A DNA stretch of 54,374 nt from Acidobacteriaceae bacterium (GTDB taxonomy: Bacteria; Acidobacteriota; Terriglobia; Terriglobales; Acidobacteriaceae), in assembly GCA_903642225.1 (NCBI GenBank), contig CAHJWI010000032.1, positions 1 through 54,374 on the forward strand, in the 5' to 3' direction. The notes below the pieces were generated by a model, which saw nothing but the letters and a program-made list of their open reading frames with translations, searched no databases and was not told where the DNA came from. Every line of letters starts with the position of its first letter. Position 1 is the first letter of the stretch. Shown piece after piece: positions 9,701 through 17,418 of the stretch. The position numbers and the translations under genes were made by a program.

Positions 9701-10580
9701 AGTCTCCGGCAGCCACGCCGTTGTTGCCGTAGACGTCAATGCCGCATGCACCATCCAGCACGGTACGCCAGTGGTCTGAGCCATGCAGCAGCTGCGACCG
9801 GTATGACGGCGAGCCGCCGAGGGCCATTGCTGTCACATCCACAAAGGTTGAATCATGCGAGCGGCTCACTGTTTCGGTGCCAAGCTGCAGCAGCCGAAGT
9901 TTCCACGCGGGTTGATCATTGGTCGCACTTCCGCGCACCCATTCTGTCTGCCAGGATCCGACGCGCTGCTCAAGAGACGTGCCTTTGCTGCTGGTGACTA
10001 TGTCGTACCGGATGGTTAGCCGCGCCGCCAAGGGCGTTTCCAGGATCTCCTGAAGGCTGGTGATCTCAAAGGACGCGCTCTTTACCCTCGCGTCCGATCC
10101 GGCCCAGGCGGCGAAGTCCTGCAGGAAGTGGGCTGCCGGGCTTACCTCGGCGGAGTATTTCCTGCGGACGCAATCCACTCCGCCACCTGTCCTCAAGATC
10201 GTTTCTGTCGGCGTGTGAAGCCGCGATGTCCGCAACGCGCTGTCAAGATCTGGCTGCAGATCCTGAAGCGATCCGGCTACCAGAAGGCTGCTCCACCGCT
10301 TCAGTACGAGGCTGATCTCAAAAGCGTACTTCTCTGTTACGTAGCTGTCGGATCCGGGGGGAACTAGCCGAAGTACGTCTTCAAGCGGCGACCTTGACGG
10401 GTAACGCGGCCGTAGGCGTTGCTCTTCCAGCAGGAAAGCGGGAGCAAGCGCCGCACCCTGCGGAAAGAGCGCGGAGGCACAGTAGAAGGGAGACGGACGG
10501 TAGGCCAATGGTGCCAGCCCCAGATTCCGGAGCAATGCCCGTCGGCTCAGAACCCGTTGTTGTTGCGAGGAAAGGCCCAT
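6720..10580 (-). CDS. Large exported fusion: FG-GAP propeller, ASPIC/UnbV, thioredoxin-like and TPR domains
   Basis: The product is 1286 residues. The N-terminus has SRRALLRNLGLAPLAY, a Tat-like signal. Residues 50-255 match nothing I recognise. Residues about 260-730 carry DxDxDG loops (DFDGDGLDD, DYDRDGRLD, DFNNDGRND, DFDHDGYPD, DLDGDGRLE) and GDGTF repeats, with two degenerate blades. An ASPIC/UnbV domain follows (about 750-830), then a redoxin-like fold (about 865-1000) and about seven TPRs (1030-1286). The redoxin-like fold begins TLLHFCVISPAGLEQL where active enzymes have WCxxC, so it probably lacks redox activity. The gene is divergent from the TonB-receptor gene across a 280-base promoter region. 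It could be a multi-ligand surface adaptor. The frame is unbroken throughout, so the fusion is genuine. Confidence 0.88.
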   Translation of the reverse strand: MGLSSQQQRVLSRRALLRNLGLAPLAYRPSPFYCASALFPQGAALAPAFLLEEQRLRPRYPSRSPLEDVLRLVPPGSDSYVTEKYAFEISLVLKRWSSLLVAGSLQDLQPDLDSALRTSRLHTPTETILRTGGGVDCVRRKYSAEVSPAAHFLQDFAAWAGSDARVKSASFEITSLQEILETPLAARLTIRYDIVTSSKGTSLEQRVGSWQTEWVRGSATNDQPAWKLRLLQLGTETVSRSHDSTFVDVTAMALGGSPSYRSQLLHGSDHWRTVLDGACGIDVYGNNGVAAGDFDGDGLDDFYTCQPAGLPNRLYRNRGDGTFEDVTEKAGVGVLDNTSCALFADFRNSGLQDLLVVCGSGPLLFLNEGDGTFRVKPDAFQFARPPQGTFTHAAVADYDRDGRLDIYFCLYSYYLGLDQYHYPVPYFDARNGPPNFLLHNEGGGRFMDRTEAAGLNVENDRYSFACAWGESSASNLPDLYVVNDFGRNNFYRNNGNGTFTAASTKAHVEDVGAGMSACWADFNNDGRNDLYVANMWSAAGQRVSEQARFHEGELESTRQLYRRHARGNALYRNEGEGVFRNVSEQAGAEVGRWAWGSDFFDFDHDGYPDLYITNGYISAPGQGSHAADDLGSFFWRQVVAKSPVDSTPSLGYERGWNALNELIRSDSSWSGHERNVMLANNRDGTFTEVSGVTGLDFLEDGRSFALADLDGDGRLEVIIKNRNAPQLRILHNAMPGLGDSIAFCLRGTKSNRDAIGTAITIESGDLRQTRFLQAGTGFLAQHSKQVFFGLGKQGGNIRATVRWPSGLVQKFEDLPRNSRISLEEGTPSFEGKPFAATTAAWTAPGAPEPQITQVPEGEGVETWLIDPLKAPSFSLPDAAGRAQTLESFRGGVTLLHFCVISPAGLEQLRTLDRRRAALAAAGLTVVAINVDEPENAGKAQSFLMQQRFAMPVLFATEEVAGIYNIVYRYLFDRRRDLPIPASFLLDKEGRIVKLYQGPVTPERLVDDARSIPSTAADRMRKALPFPGTLYQGEFSRNDFTYGVAMFQLGYLEQAAESFQQVIAARPNDAEGYYNLGTLNLRRNNFTEARRYLQQTLKLRPDYPEAWNNLGMMAAQEGHADEAVQSFKQSLAQRPGYAIALLNLGNVYRRQGNTAQAQDCLTRALALQPDDPEANYSLGMLYAQQNQVSQAEVYLQKAVDLRTDYPEALNNLGVIAVRKEDYAAAEQRFRTCIRLVPSFDQSYVNLARLYVVQQDKKKAIEVLQDLLHLKPDSVAGKQALQMLTATP

Positions 10581-10736
10581 CTTGTTGCGGTTCGGCCCTG
10601 AGCAGAGGTTATGGATACGCTTAACCTCAAACTACACACGTTTCGCCTAGGCTCGCAACTTCACACGGTTGAAAGAGCGCTTGAAGCATTGTCATTGCAA
10701 TTATGGGAAGCTTTGCGAAAGGCCTACATCTTTAGA

Positions 10737-10765
10737 TTGACGTTTGTCTCGTGCGAGATTAATGT
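10737..10765 (+). promoter_or_regulatory. Strong sigma-70-like promoter for the TonB-dependent receptor gene
   Basis: TTGACG at 10737-10742 and TAATGT at 10760-10765 are separated by exactly 17 bases. This gives five of six matches to the -35 consensus and four of six to the -10. It lies about 95 bases ahead of the receptor start, leaving a substantial 5' leader. It is the only convincing promoter in the divergent region 10581-10861. Confidence 0.65.
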
Positions 10766-10861
10766 TCTCAGCGAACCAAAGTAAGGGTTTTCATTGCTTT
10801 CGCGAGTTGCGCACTCCTGCGTCACCGTGAGGACAAGAAAAGTACTATGGAGGGATTTCGG

Positions 10862-13800
10862 ATGGCTTTTGCGCGCAGATGTTTTGGATGGAGTGGCGTT
10901 CGCAGTTTTTGCGCAATGCTGGTTCTATGTTTTTTGGCGATTGCCGGGCCGGCTGCTTACGGCCAAGTAGATCAGGGATCTATCATCGGAACAGTGCTGG
11001 ATCCGACCGGAGCTGTGGTTCCGAACGCTCAGGTCACCCTGAAGAATACGGATCAGGGCATCACGCTTGAAACGCGCTCCGGCGCGAGTGGTACCTACAC
11101 CTTTTCGCCGGTCAGAATTGGCCATTACACCGTCACCGTTTCCGCCCCTGGATTTTCTACGACCACGCAGGAGAACCTCACCGTCAATATCGCGGAGAAC
11201 CTGCAGGTAAATGTCAACCTGACAGCCGGTGGAGCCAACGAGACGGTCACTGTTTCAACAGCTCCCCCGCAACTGCAGACGGACGAGTCGTCCGTTGGTC
11301 AGACCGTGGATGAACACACCATCGTCACATTGCCGCTAAATGGCCGTAACTTCACCTTCCTCGCTCAGCTTAGCGCCGGTGTGAACGTTGCCCAGGCAGA
11401 TACCCGCGGTAACGCGGCTTCGGGTGCATTCACAGCTAACGGCTTGCAGCCCTCACAGAACAACTACCTTCTCGACGGTATCGACAACAACTCAAACGCC
11501 GCCGACTTCCTGAATGGCACCAACTTCGTCATTCTGCCCCCAGTCGACGCCATTTCTGAGTTCAAAGTGCAGACCGCGGACTTCAGCGCCGAGTTGGGTC
11601 GTTCCGCAGGCGCGGTGTTGAACGCGACCATCAAGTCCGGTACCAACGCCATTCACGGCGCAGTCTGGGAGTTTTTCCGCAACGACAAGCTCGATGCTGC
11701 GGATTGGTTTGAAGACAACGCCGGCATTAAAAAGGGCAAGCTGCGGCAAAACCAGTTCGGCGGTTCCATTGGCGGTCCAATAATCAAGGACAAGATCTTC
11801 TTCTTCGGCGATTATGAGGGTCTGCGTCGTGTGCAGGGTACCGTGCTTACCGGTACTGTTCCTACCGCGATCGAGCGGAACAGCGGTTTCACCAACCTAT
11901 CGGACCTGCTTGCCGGCTCACCTCGGACGGACAACGTCGGTCGCTCCTTTCAGCTCGGACAGGTGTTCGATCCAGCGACGACACGAGCGGTGACACAAGG
12001 CGTCGTCGATCCAGTCACTGGACGTATCGCAACGGCTTCCGGCTTTGTTCGCGATCCGTTTGTCGGCAACATTCTCCCCGCGAACCGGCTTAGTGCCAAT
12101 GCAATCAAACTTCTAAGCCTGTACCCGACGGCGACGAACTCGACAACAACAGCGTCTGTCCAGAATTACTCCGCAAGCCCCGCGCTTTATGAGCATCGCA
12201 ATGCTTTTGACACCCGTATTGACGTGAACCCCACGCAGAAGGATCAGGTGTTCGGTCGCTTCAGCTATGTGGATGATCCGAATTTCATTCCAGGCATTTT
12301 TGGCGGTGTTGCGGACGGCGGCTCTTTCCAGCAGGGCATCCAGACGGCGAAGTCGCAGCAATCTGTACTCGCCTACACGCATGTCTTTACGCCGAGCACG
12401 ATCAACGTTGCACGGGTCGGCTTCAACCATCTTCACACTACCCGCTTCGGCCCTTCCGGTGCCGTGGACGGCATCCCTGCGCAATTCGGCATTCAGGGCA
12501 TCCCGCAGGGCAATGGCAATGGTGGGCTGCCGAGCATCGGCATCTCCGGATTGAACAGCCTCGGCAGTGGCGATTTCCTACCCTCGGATGAAGTAAGTCA
12601 AACTCTCCAAATCGTGGATGACTTTACCAAGGTCTACGGAAAAAATAGCTTCAAGGCTGGTTTCGAATACCAGGACGTACACTTCAACACGCTTCAACCA
12701 GCATTCTCGCGCGGCGAAATCAACTTCAATGGAAACTTTGCAGGTCTTCCCGGGCAAGCCGACGGACTGACCGGACGGGCACAACTGCTGCTCACACCGA
12801 CTGCAACGACCGTTCCGAACGGTATAAGTTATGTCGGTGGCGCCAATCAGGTGCAGGCCTCAAACATCAGCAAGACCTATGACACAAGGAAGTACTTCGC
12901 CGGCTATTTCCAGGATGACATCAAGGTCGATCCTAAGCTGACGCTTAATGTGGGTCTCCGCTGGGACTTCTTTAGCCCCATCAGTGAGGCGAATGGCGCG
13001 CAAGCGAATTTCATTCAGAGCGGCGGTCCACTGGGTAAGCCGACTTTCCTGATTCCTGCTACCGGCAAAGCCGACCGCAGGCTTTCTTCCACCGCAAACA
13101 ATCCTACGTTGGCAGGGCAGGGCTTCCTTGATCTGCTGGCGAAGGACGGCATCACGCTCCTCTCCACCGATGCTTACGGCAAGGGTTTGGGACAGGCACA
13201 AAAGACCAACTTCGCGCCCCGCTTCGGCTTCGCTTATGAGGCCACTCCGAAGCTGGTAACCCGCGGCGGCGTGGGATTATTCTTCAACGCATTTGAGAAT
13301 GCCGGCTTTGGTCCAAACATCGGCAGAAATTATCCTTTCGCCTACAGCTTCAATTTCCAGGGAACCGGCTCTGACTCCGCGCCATTCTCCGCAGGCCCAA
13401 ATCCCTATAGCAACTGTGCAACCGCGGGTCCGGGTGGCAGCGCCACGATCGAATCCGGTCTATCCTGCGCTGCCTTCACGCCACTTGCAGTCAACGCCGC
13501 CGGCCTGAGCCTCCAAGGCCTGCAGTTCGACTTCAAAACACCAAATACACTCAGCTCGAATTTGAGCATGCAGTATGCCCTGACGCAGAACATATCCGCT
13601 ACTGTGGCCTACGTGTACACGCACGCAAGCCATTTGCAAGTCGGTATCGGAGATAACGAAGTCTCTCAGATCCTTCCGGCAAATATCAGCACGACACCCT
13701 ATGTTCCATTTCCTGACTTCAGCCAGGGTGCCAGTTATCAACAGACCTTGGGTGCTAGCATCTACAATGGCCTGCAGACCAAGATTGAACAACGGCTGTC

Positions 13801-14608
13801 CCACGGTCTGTTCTACCTGCTCACTTACACGTACTCGAAGAGCCTTACCAATGCGGGCGACCTGCTTAACGGCGGCAGCGTCAATGGTTTCCGTGCACCC
13901 TATGTACCTGGGCTCGGAACACGAATCGATTGGGGTCTTGCCGCCTTTGACATTCGGAACGTCTTCCACTTCAGCGGCGGTTATGAAGTTCCGGTGGGCA
14001 AGGGCAAGTACTTCCTCGGCAACTCCAGCAAGCTCGTGGAGAACACCTTGGGTGGATGGAGCCTGAACTATCTTGTTACCCTGCAGGGTGGTCAGCCAAT
14101 TGGTATCGGCTGCCCGGTCGCCACGACTTCTGGCACCGGTTGCAACTCATTCCATGTACCAGGCCAACCCTTCAAACTTGGCCTGCACACGGATACAAAC
14201 GGCAAGCTCAACTGGTTCGGCAATCCAGCTGCTTTCCAGCAGCCCTGCCCACTTGGAGTGAACGGAGAACCGAACCCGAATGCAGCACCGGGCTGCTCGC
14301 CGGTAACTGGAGCCCTGCTGTTGGGTGGCGGTCCTTCAACAACCTTCGGACCGGGCTTTCACCGGTTTGACTTGTCTCTCTTCAAATCCATCAAAATCAC
14401 AGAACGTGTCAGCGCACAGTTCCGCTCGGAGTTTTTCAACATCCTGAATCATCCAAACTTCAATGCTCCTGGTTTCGGTGGCAATGGTGTCGTCTCCGTG
14501 TCGAACTCGCTCAACTTCAACAATTCCAACTTTGGAGAGATCGGATCGACGCGTGATGCCCCGTATGACGCACGCCAGATCCAATTCGCTCTAAAGCTCT
14601 ACTACTAA
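10862..14608 (+). CDS. TonB-dependent outer-membrane receptor, Oar-like, with carboxypeptidase-regulatory-like N-terminal domain
   Basis: The product is 1248 residues from the ATG at 10862, chosen because GGAGGG at 10849-10854 sits 7 bases upstream; the ATG at 10847 overlaps that site and has none of its own. A signal peptide ends near AYGQ (about residue 34). A CarboxypepD_reg domain follows (about 35-125, GTVLDPTGAVVPNAQVTL), then a plug with the LPLNGRNF motif typical of acidobacterial receptors, and a beta-barrel to the C-terminal QIQFALKLYY, with the aromatic end of outer-membrane barrels. Such receptors import large ligands (siderophores, glycans, peptides) using TonB/ExbBD energy; no TonB genes are in the window. 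Neighbouring secreted propeller and TPR genes suggest accessory ligand-binding partners. The substrate cannot be read from sequence. Confidence 0.92.
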   Translation: MAFARRCFGWSGVRSFCAMLVLCFLAIAGPAAYGQVDQGSIIGTVLDPTGAVVPNAQVTLKNTDQGITLETRSGASGTYTFSPVRIGHYTVTVSAPGFSTTTQENLTVNIAENLQVNVNLTAGGANETVTVSTAPPQLQTDESSVGQTVDEHTIVTLPLNGRNFTFLAQLSAGVNVAQADTRGNAASGAFTANGLQPSQNNYLLDGIDNNSNAADFLNGTNFVILPPVDAISEFKVQTADFSAELGRSAGAVLNATIKSGTNAIHGAVWEFFRNDKLDAADWFEDNAGIKKGKLRQNQFGGSIGGPIIKDKIFFFGDYEGLRRVQGTVLTGTVPTAIERNSGFTNLSDLLAGSPRTDNVGRSFQLGQVFDPATTRAVTQGVVDPVTGRIATASGFVRDPFVGNILPANRLSANAIKLLSLYPTATNSTTTASVQNYSASPALYEHRNAFDTRIDVNPTQKDQVFGRFSYVDDPNFIPGIFGGVADGGSFQQGIQTAKSQQSVLAYTHVFTPSTINVARVGFNHLHTTRFGPSGAVDGIPAQFGIQGIPQGNGNGGLPSIGISGLNSLGSGDFLPSDEVSQTLQIVDDFTKVYGKNSFKAGFEYQDVHFNTLQPAFSRGEINFNGNFAGLPGQADGLTGRAQLLLTPTATTVPNGISYVGGANQVQASNISKTYDTRKYFAGYFQDDIKVDPKLTLNVGLRWDFFSPISEANGAQANFIQSGGPLGKPTFLIPATGKADRRLSSTANNPTLAGQGFLDLLAKDGITLLSTDAYGKGLGQAQKTNFAPRFGFAYEATPKLVTRGGVGLFFNAFENAGFGPNIGRNYPFAYSFNFQGTGSDSAPFSAGPNPYSNCATAGPGGSATIESGLSCAAFTPLAVNAAGLSLQGLQFDFKTPNTLSSNLSMQYALTQNISATVAYVYTHASHLQVGIGDNEVSQILPANISTTPYVPFPDFSQGASYQQTLGASIYNGLQTKIEQRLSHGLFYLLTYTYSKSLTNAGDLLNGGSVNGFRAPYVPGLGTRIDWGLAAFDIRNVFHFSGGYEVPVGKGKYFLGNSSKLVENTLGGWSLNYLVTLQGGQPIGIGCPVATTSGTGCNSFHVPGQPFKLGLHTDTNGKLNWFGNPAAFQQPCPLGVNGEPNPNAAPGCSPVTGALLLGGGPSTTFGPGFHRFDLSLFKSIKITERVSAQFRSEFFNILNHPNFNAPGFGGNGVVSVSNSLNFNNSNFGEIGSTRDAPYDARQIQFALKLYY

Positions 14609-14628
14609 TCCATACACACGGATAAGCA

Positions 14629-14670
14629 AACGACCTGAAACGCCGTGAGGCGTCTCAGGTCGTTTTGTTT
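14629..14670 (+). terminator. Rho-independent terminator after the TonB-receptor gene
   Basis: A 16-base arm at 14629-14644 pairs with 14649-14664 around a GTGA loop with one internal mismatch, and is followed by TTTGTTTT-like sequence. It starts 21 bases after the receptor stop. It should separate receptor transcription from the TPR gene at 14757. Confidence 0.85.
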
Positions 14671-14756
14671 TATAAATGCGCGCTTGCTATCCTTGAAACT
14701 GCGTTCGGCTTGTGCTCGCGGTGGCAGAACGGCCGAGCTAGAACAAGGAGGGCAGT

Positions 14757-16169
14757 ATGCGATTGCTTTGGCTTGTCTCCTGCCTTCTAGGGCCCATGCT
14801 CTCGGACGCACAGCCGCTACAGAAAATTGCCAGTGGAAATAATGTTTTAGAGAAAGAGTTCAAAGCGGCTGTTCGATCCTATGACTCGGGTAATTTTTCT
14901 GATGCCACGATCCAACTTGAGCGGCTCTCATCTCGGGCTCCTGGAAACTTTGAGATCCGTGAGTTACTCGGTCTTAGCTACGCGGCAAGGTCGCAGAACG
15001 AAAAAGCGGTCGAGCAACTAAGGATCGCGATCCAGCTAAAGCCTGACTCGACGGCGGCCAGGACCAATCTGGCAATCGGGCTGATTCATCTTGGCAAAGC
15101 AGGAGAAGCTGAGGCGGAATGCCGCAAGGCACTGCAGATCAATCCATACGACTATGACGCAAACCAGACCCTTGCGGAGCTCTACGCCCAGGCAGGTCGT
15201 GTGCAAGAAGCGCTGCCGCTTTTCGAGGAGGTGCGACGCGTACGTCCGAAAGATTACGGCAATCGGTACAATCTGGCGCTTGCGTATCTGCTGACCGGCA
15301 AGCTGTCGGACGCAGGCCACTTGGTAGAAGAGCTGGAAAAAGAAAAGGACTCCGCAGAGCTCCACACATTGCGGGGACGCATCGAGGAGCAGGAGGGTAA
15401 GTTCCTCGAGGCGGTAACGGAATTCTCTACTGCGGCGCACATGGAGCCGAGTGAAGAGAACCTCTTCCTTTGGGGAAGTGAGCTCCTGCTACACAGGACG
15501 TATGTTCCGGCAATTCAGGTATTCAAAGAAGCGACACGCAGGTACGCGAGTTCTCCCCGGCTATGGATCGGCCTCGGCATGGCGTTTTACTCACGCGGCG
15601 AATATGAAGAGTCCATCCATTCCCTTCTGAAGGCCGCGGATCTCAATCCGGAAGATTCCCGTTGCTATCTCTTTCTTTCCAAGGCGTACCTTAGCTCACC
15701 CAGTCAGGCCGCTGAAGTTATACATTGTTTTCAACGCTATGCAGTGCTTGAGCCGCAGAACGCGCTGGCCCAGTACTACTACGCGATGAGCCTATGGAAG
15801 GGACGTCGTGTTGATAGTCCGGACATTGACTACAAAACCGTTGAAGCACTTCTGCAGAAATCGATCGCTCTGGACGGTAACAGTGCTGGAGTACACCTGC
15901 AACTGGGCATTCTCTACAATGATGAACACGCATATGAAAGTTCTTTTGCTGAGTACCAGCGGGCATTGCAAATTGATGCCAACTTAGCCGATACTCACTT
16001 CCGGTTGGGAAGATACTATCTTCGTATCGGTGAAAAGGCGAAGGCGCAGGATGAACTAAGTATTTTTGAAAAGCTTCAAACGCAACACCAGGCAGGCATA
16101 GAAAAGGAGAGGGCAGAGGTGAAGCAGTTCGTCATTTCGGCTGGTAGCACGTCTCCGGCCCAGCCGTAA
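14757..16169 (+). CDS. Secreted TPR protein, paralog of the protein at 3200
   Basis: The 470-residue protein starts at an ATG preceded by AAGGAGGG, a strong ribosome site. MRLLWLVSCLLGPMLSDAQ is a signal peptide. Almost the whole mature part is TPR, with about ten helix-turn-helix units (for example NRYNLALAYLLTGKL, LGILYNDEHAYESSF). The segment EPSEENLFLWGSELLLHR and the end AEVKQFVIS match the protein at 3200 closely, although this one lacks the N-terminal beta-sandwich. It lies downstream of the receptor, past a terminator, and probably heads an operon with the two genes after it. TPR folds mediate protein or ligand binding; SusD, the partner of the Bacteroidota receptor SusC, is also TPR-based, so an analogous role is possible but inferred. 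Confidence 0.85.
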   Translation: MRLLWLVSCLLGPMLSDAQPLQKIASGNNVLEKEFKAAVRSYDSGNFSDATIQLERLSSRAPGNFEIRELLGLSYAARSQNEKAVEQLRIAIQLKPDSTAARTNLAIGLIHLGKAGEAEAECRKALQINPYDYDANQTLAELYAQAGRVQEALPLFEEVRRVRPKDYGNRYNLALAYLLTGKLSDAGHLVEELEKEKDSAELHTLRGRIEEQEGKFLEAVTEFSTAAHMEPSEENLFLWGSELLLHRTYVPAIQVFKEATRRYASSPRLWIGLGMAFYSRGEYEESIHSLLKAADLNPEDSRCYLFLSKAYLSSPSQAAEVIHCFQRYAVLEPQNALAQYYYAMSLWKGRRVDSPDIDYKTVEALLQKSIALDGNSAGVHLQLGILYNDEHAYESSFAEYQRALQIDANLADTHFRLGRYYLRIGEKAKAQDELSIFEKLQTQHQAGIEKERAEVKQFVISAGSTSPAQP

Positions 16170-16234
16170 TCTTTTCATCTTCCACCAGATGTCGTCGAAG
16201 CTTCTTAAACCAGCTCGTCCGCACGAAGGACCGT

Positions 16235-17416
16235 ATGATCAACCTCCGCACCTTGTCCGAAGAAAAGAGCCTGTTCGGTGCGGAGCTTGCATGTCATGTG
16301 GGTCGTAGCCGTCGCGATTTCATTCGAGATGCCGCCGGCCTGGCTCTTGGTTCAACGCTCTTGAGCGGCAGTTCCCTTCTGCATGGGCAGGCTTTGCTCA
16401 AAAAGAGAAAGGTCATCGTAGTCACCTTCGGTGGCGGTGCCCGCGACCAAGAGACCTTTGCACCCGAGGGGCAGGAGCATATTCCATATCTTCTGAAGGA
16501 ATTGGCACCGCAATCAAGTTTTTTTACGCAGATGATGAACCACGGTATTCTCGGTCATTATGTTGCGAATGCGAGTTTGGCAACCGGAGTCTACGAATCG
16601 CTCAATAACTTCTCAGTTGTGCCGCCAGATTCGCCCACGGTCTTCGAATACTTCCGTAAGGATTTGAATCGGCCTTCCTCAAACACCTGGGTCGTTGCGC
16701 CCAGTAACGGCTTTAATCGGATCGGCGAGAGTAACTCGCGCCTGTACGGGCCAGGTCTTGGCGCGGGCGTAATTCTGCCGAAGCACCTGTTGCAGGCGGC
16801 CCTCTCCGGCAGCAAGGTTGAGTATGGACATCTGCTGCGCGATAACTACGAGACGCCACTCGAAGTACCGCGCCTTGGCGGCAACGAGGTACACCTGCAA
16901 CAGCTCGACAACATCCTGAAGCTTTCCGTCGCGGATTTTACTGCGCATGCAAGGACCGTGTCGAGCCCCGATGAGCTGTCCCTCTACATCGCAAAACAGC
17001 TTATGCGAGAAGAGTCGCCCAGCCTGCTCTGGCTTACCCTGCACGACATCGACATTGCGCACTCCGGTGCCTACTCGCTCTATGTCGACGCCATTCAGCG
17101 CACGGACCGCCTGTGTGCGGACCTTTGGAAGGCTGTGCAAAGCGATCCGGAGTACTCGGGCAACACGACTCTGTTCATCCTTCCTGACTTTGGACGTGAC
17201 GCCGATACCGATGCGGGCGGCAACGGCTTCCAGCACCATCGCACCGGCGGTGCCGCCTCACGCACAACCTGGATGATGGCGCTGGGCGCGGGCGTCAAGC
17301 AAGGTGTTATTTACGAACGGCCAATCCAGTCCATTGATCTGGTTCCGACGATCGGAGCGATGATGGGCTTCTCTCCAAAGCTATCGCAAGGCCAACCCAT
17401 CCGTGAGTTGCTGTAG
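16235..17416 (+). CDS. Tat-exported alkaline-phosphatase-superfamily protein (DUF1501/sulfatase-like)
   Basis: The product is 393 residues. SRRDFIRDAAGLALGS is a clear twin-arginine signal, so it folds before export. The mature part starts KVIVVTFGGGARD, the first strand and turn of the alkaline phosphatase fold. Later LHDIDIAHSGAYSLY, FILPDFGRDADTD and GFQHHRTGGAAS supply the Asp and His residues that bind two metals in this superfamily. It ends with IDLVPTIGAMMG, as sulfatase and phosphatase relatives do. It could be a phosphatase, sulfatase or phosphonate-type hydrolase; the nucleophile is unclear. The start follows a GAAGGA ribosome site. It lies 65 bases after the TPR gene and 2 bases before the next gene, so co-transcription is likely. 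Confidence 0.75.
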   Translation: MINLRTLSEEKSLFGAELACHVGRSRRDFIRDAAGLALGSTLLSGSSLLHGQALLKKRKVIVVTFGGGARDQETFAPEGQEHIPYLLKELAPQSSFFTQMMNHGILGHYVANASLATGVYESLNNFSVVPPDSPTVFEYFRKDLNRPSSNTWVVAPSNGFNRIGESNSRLYGPGLGAGVILPKHLLQAALSGSKVEYGHLLRDNYETPLEVPRLGGNEVHLQQLDNILKLSVADFTAHARTVSSPDELSLYIAKQLMREESPSLLWLTLHDIDIAHSGAYSLYVDAIQRTDRLCADLWKAVQSDPEYSGNTTLFILPDFGRDADTDAGGNGFQHHRTGGAASRTTWMMALGAGVKQGVIYERPIQSIDLVPTIGAMMGFSPKLSQGQPIRELL

Positions 17417-17418
17417 CC

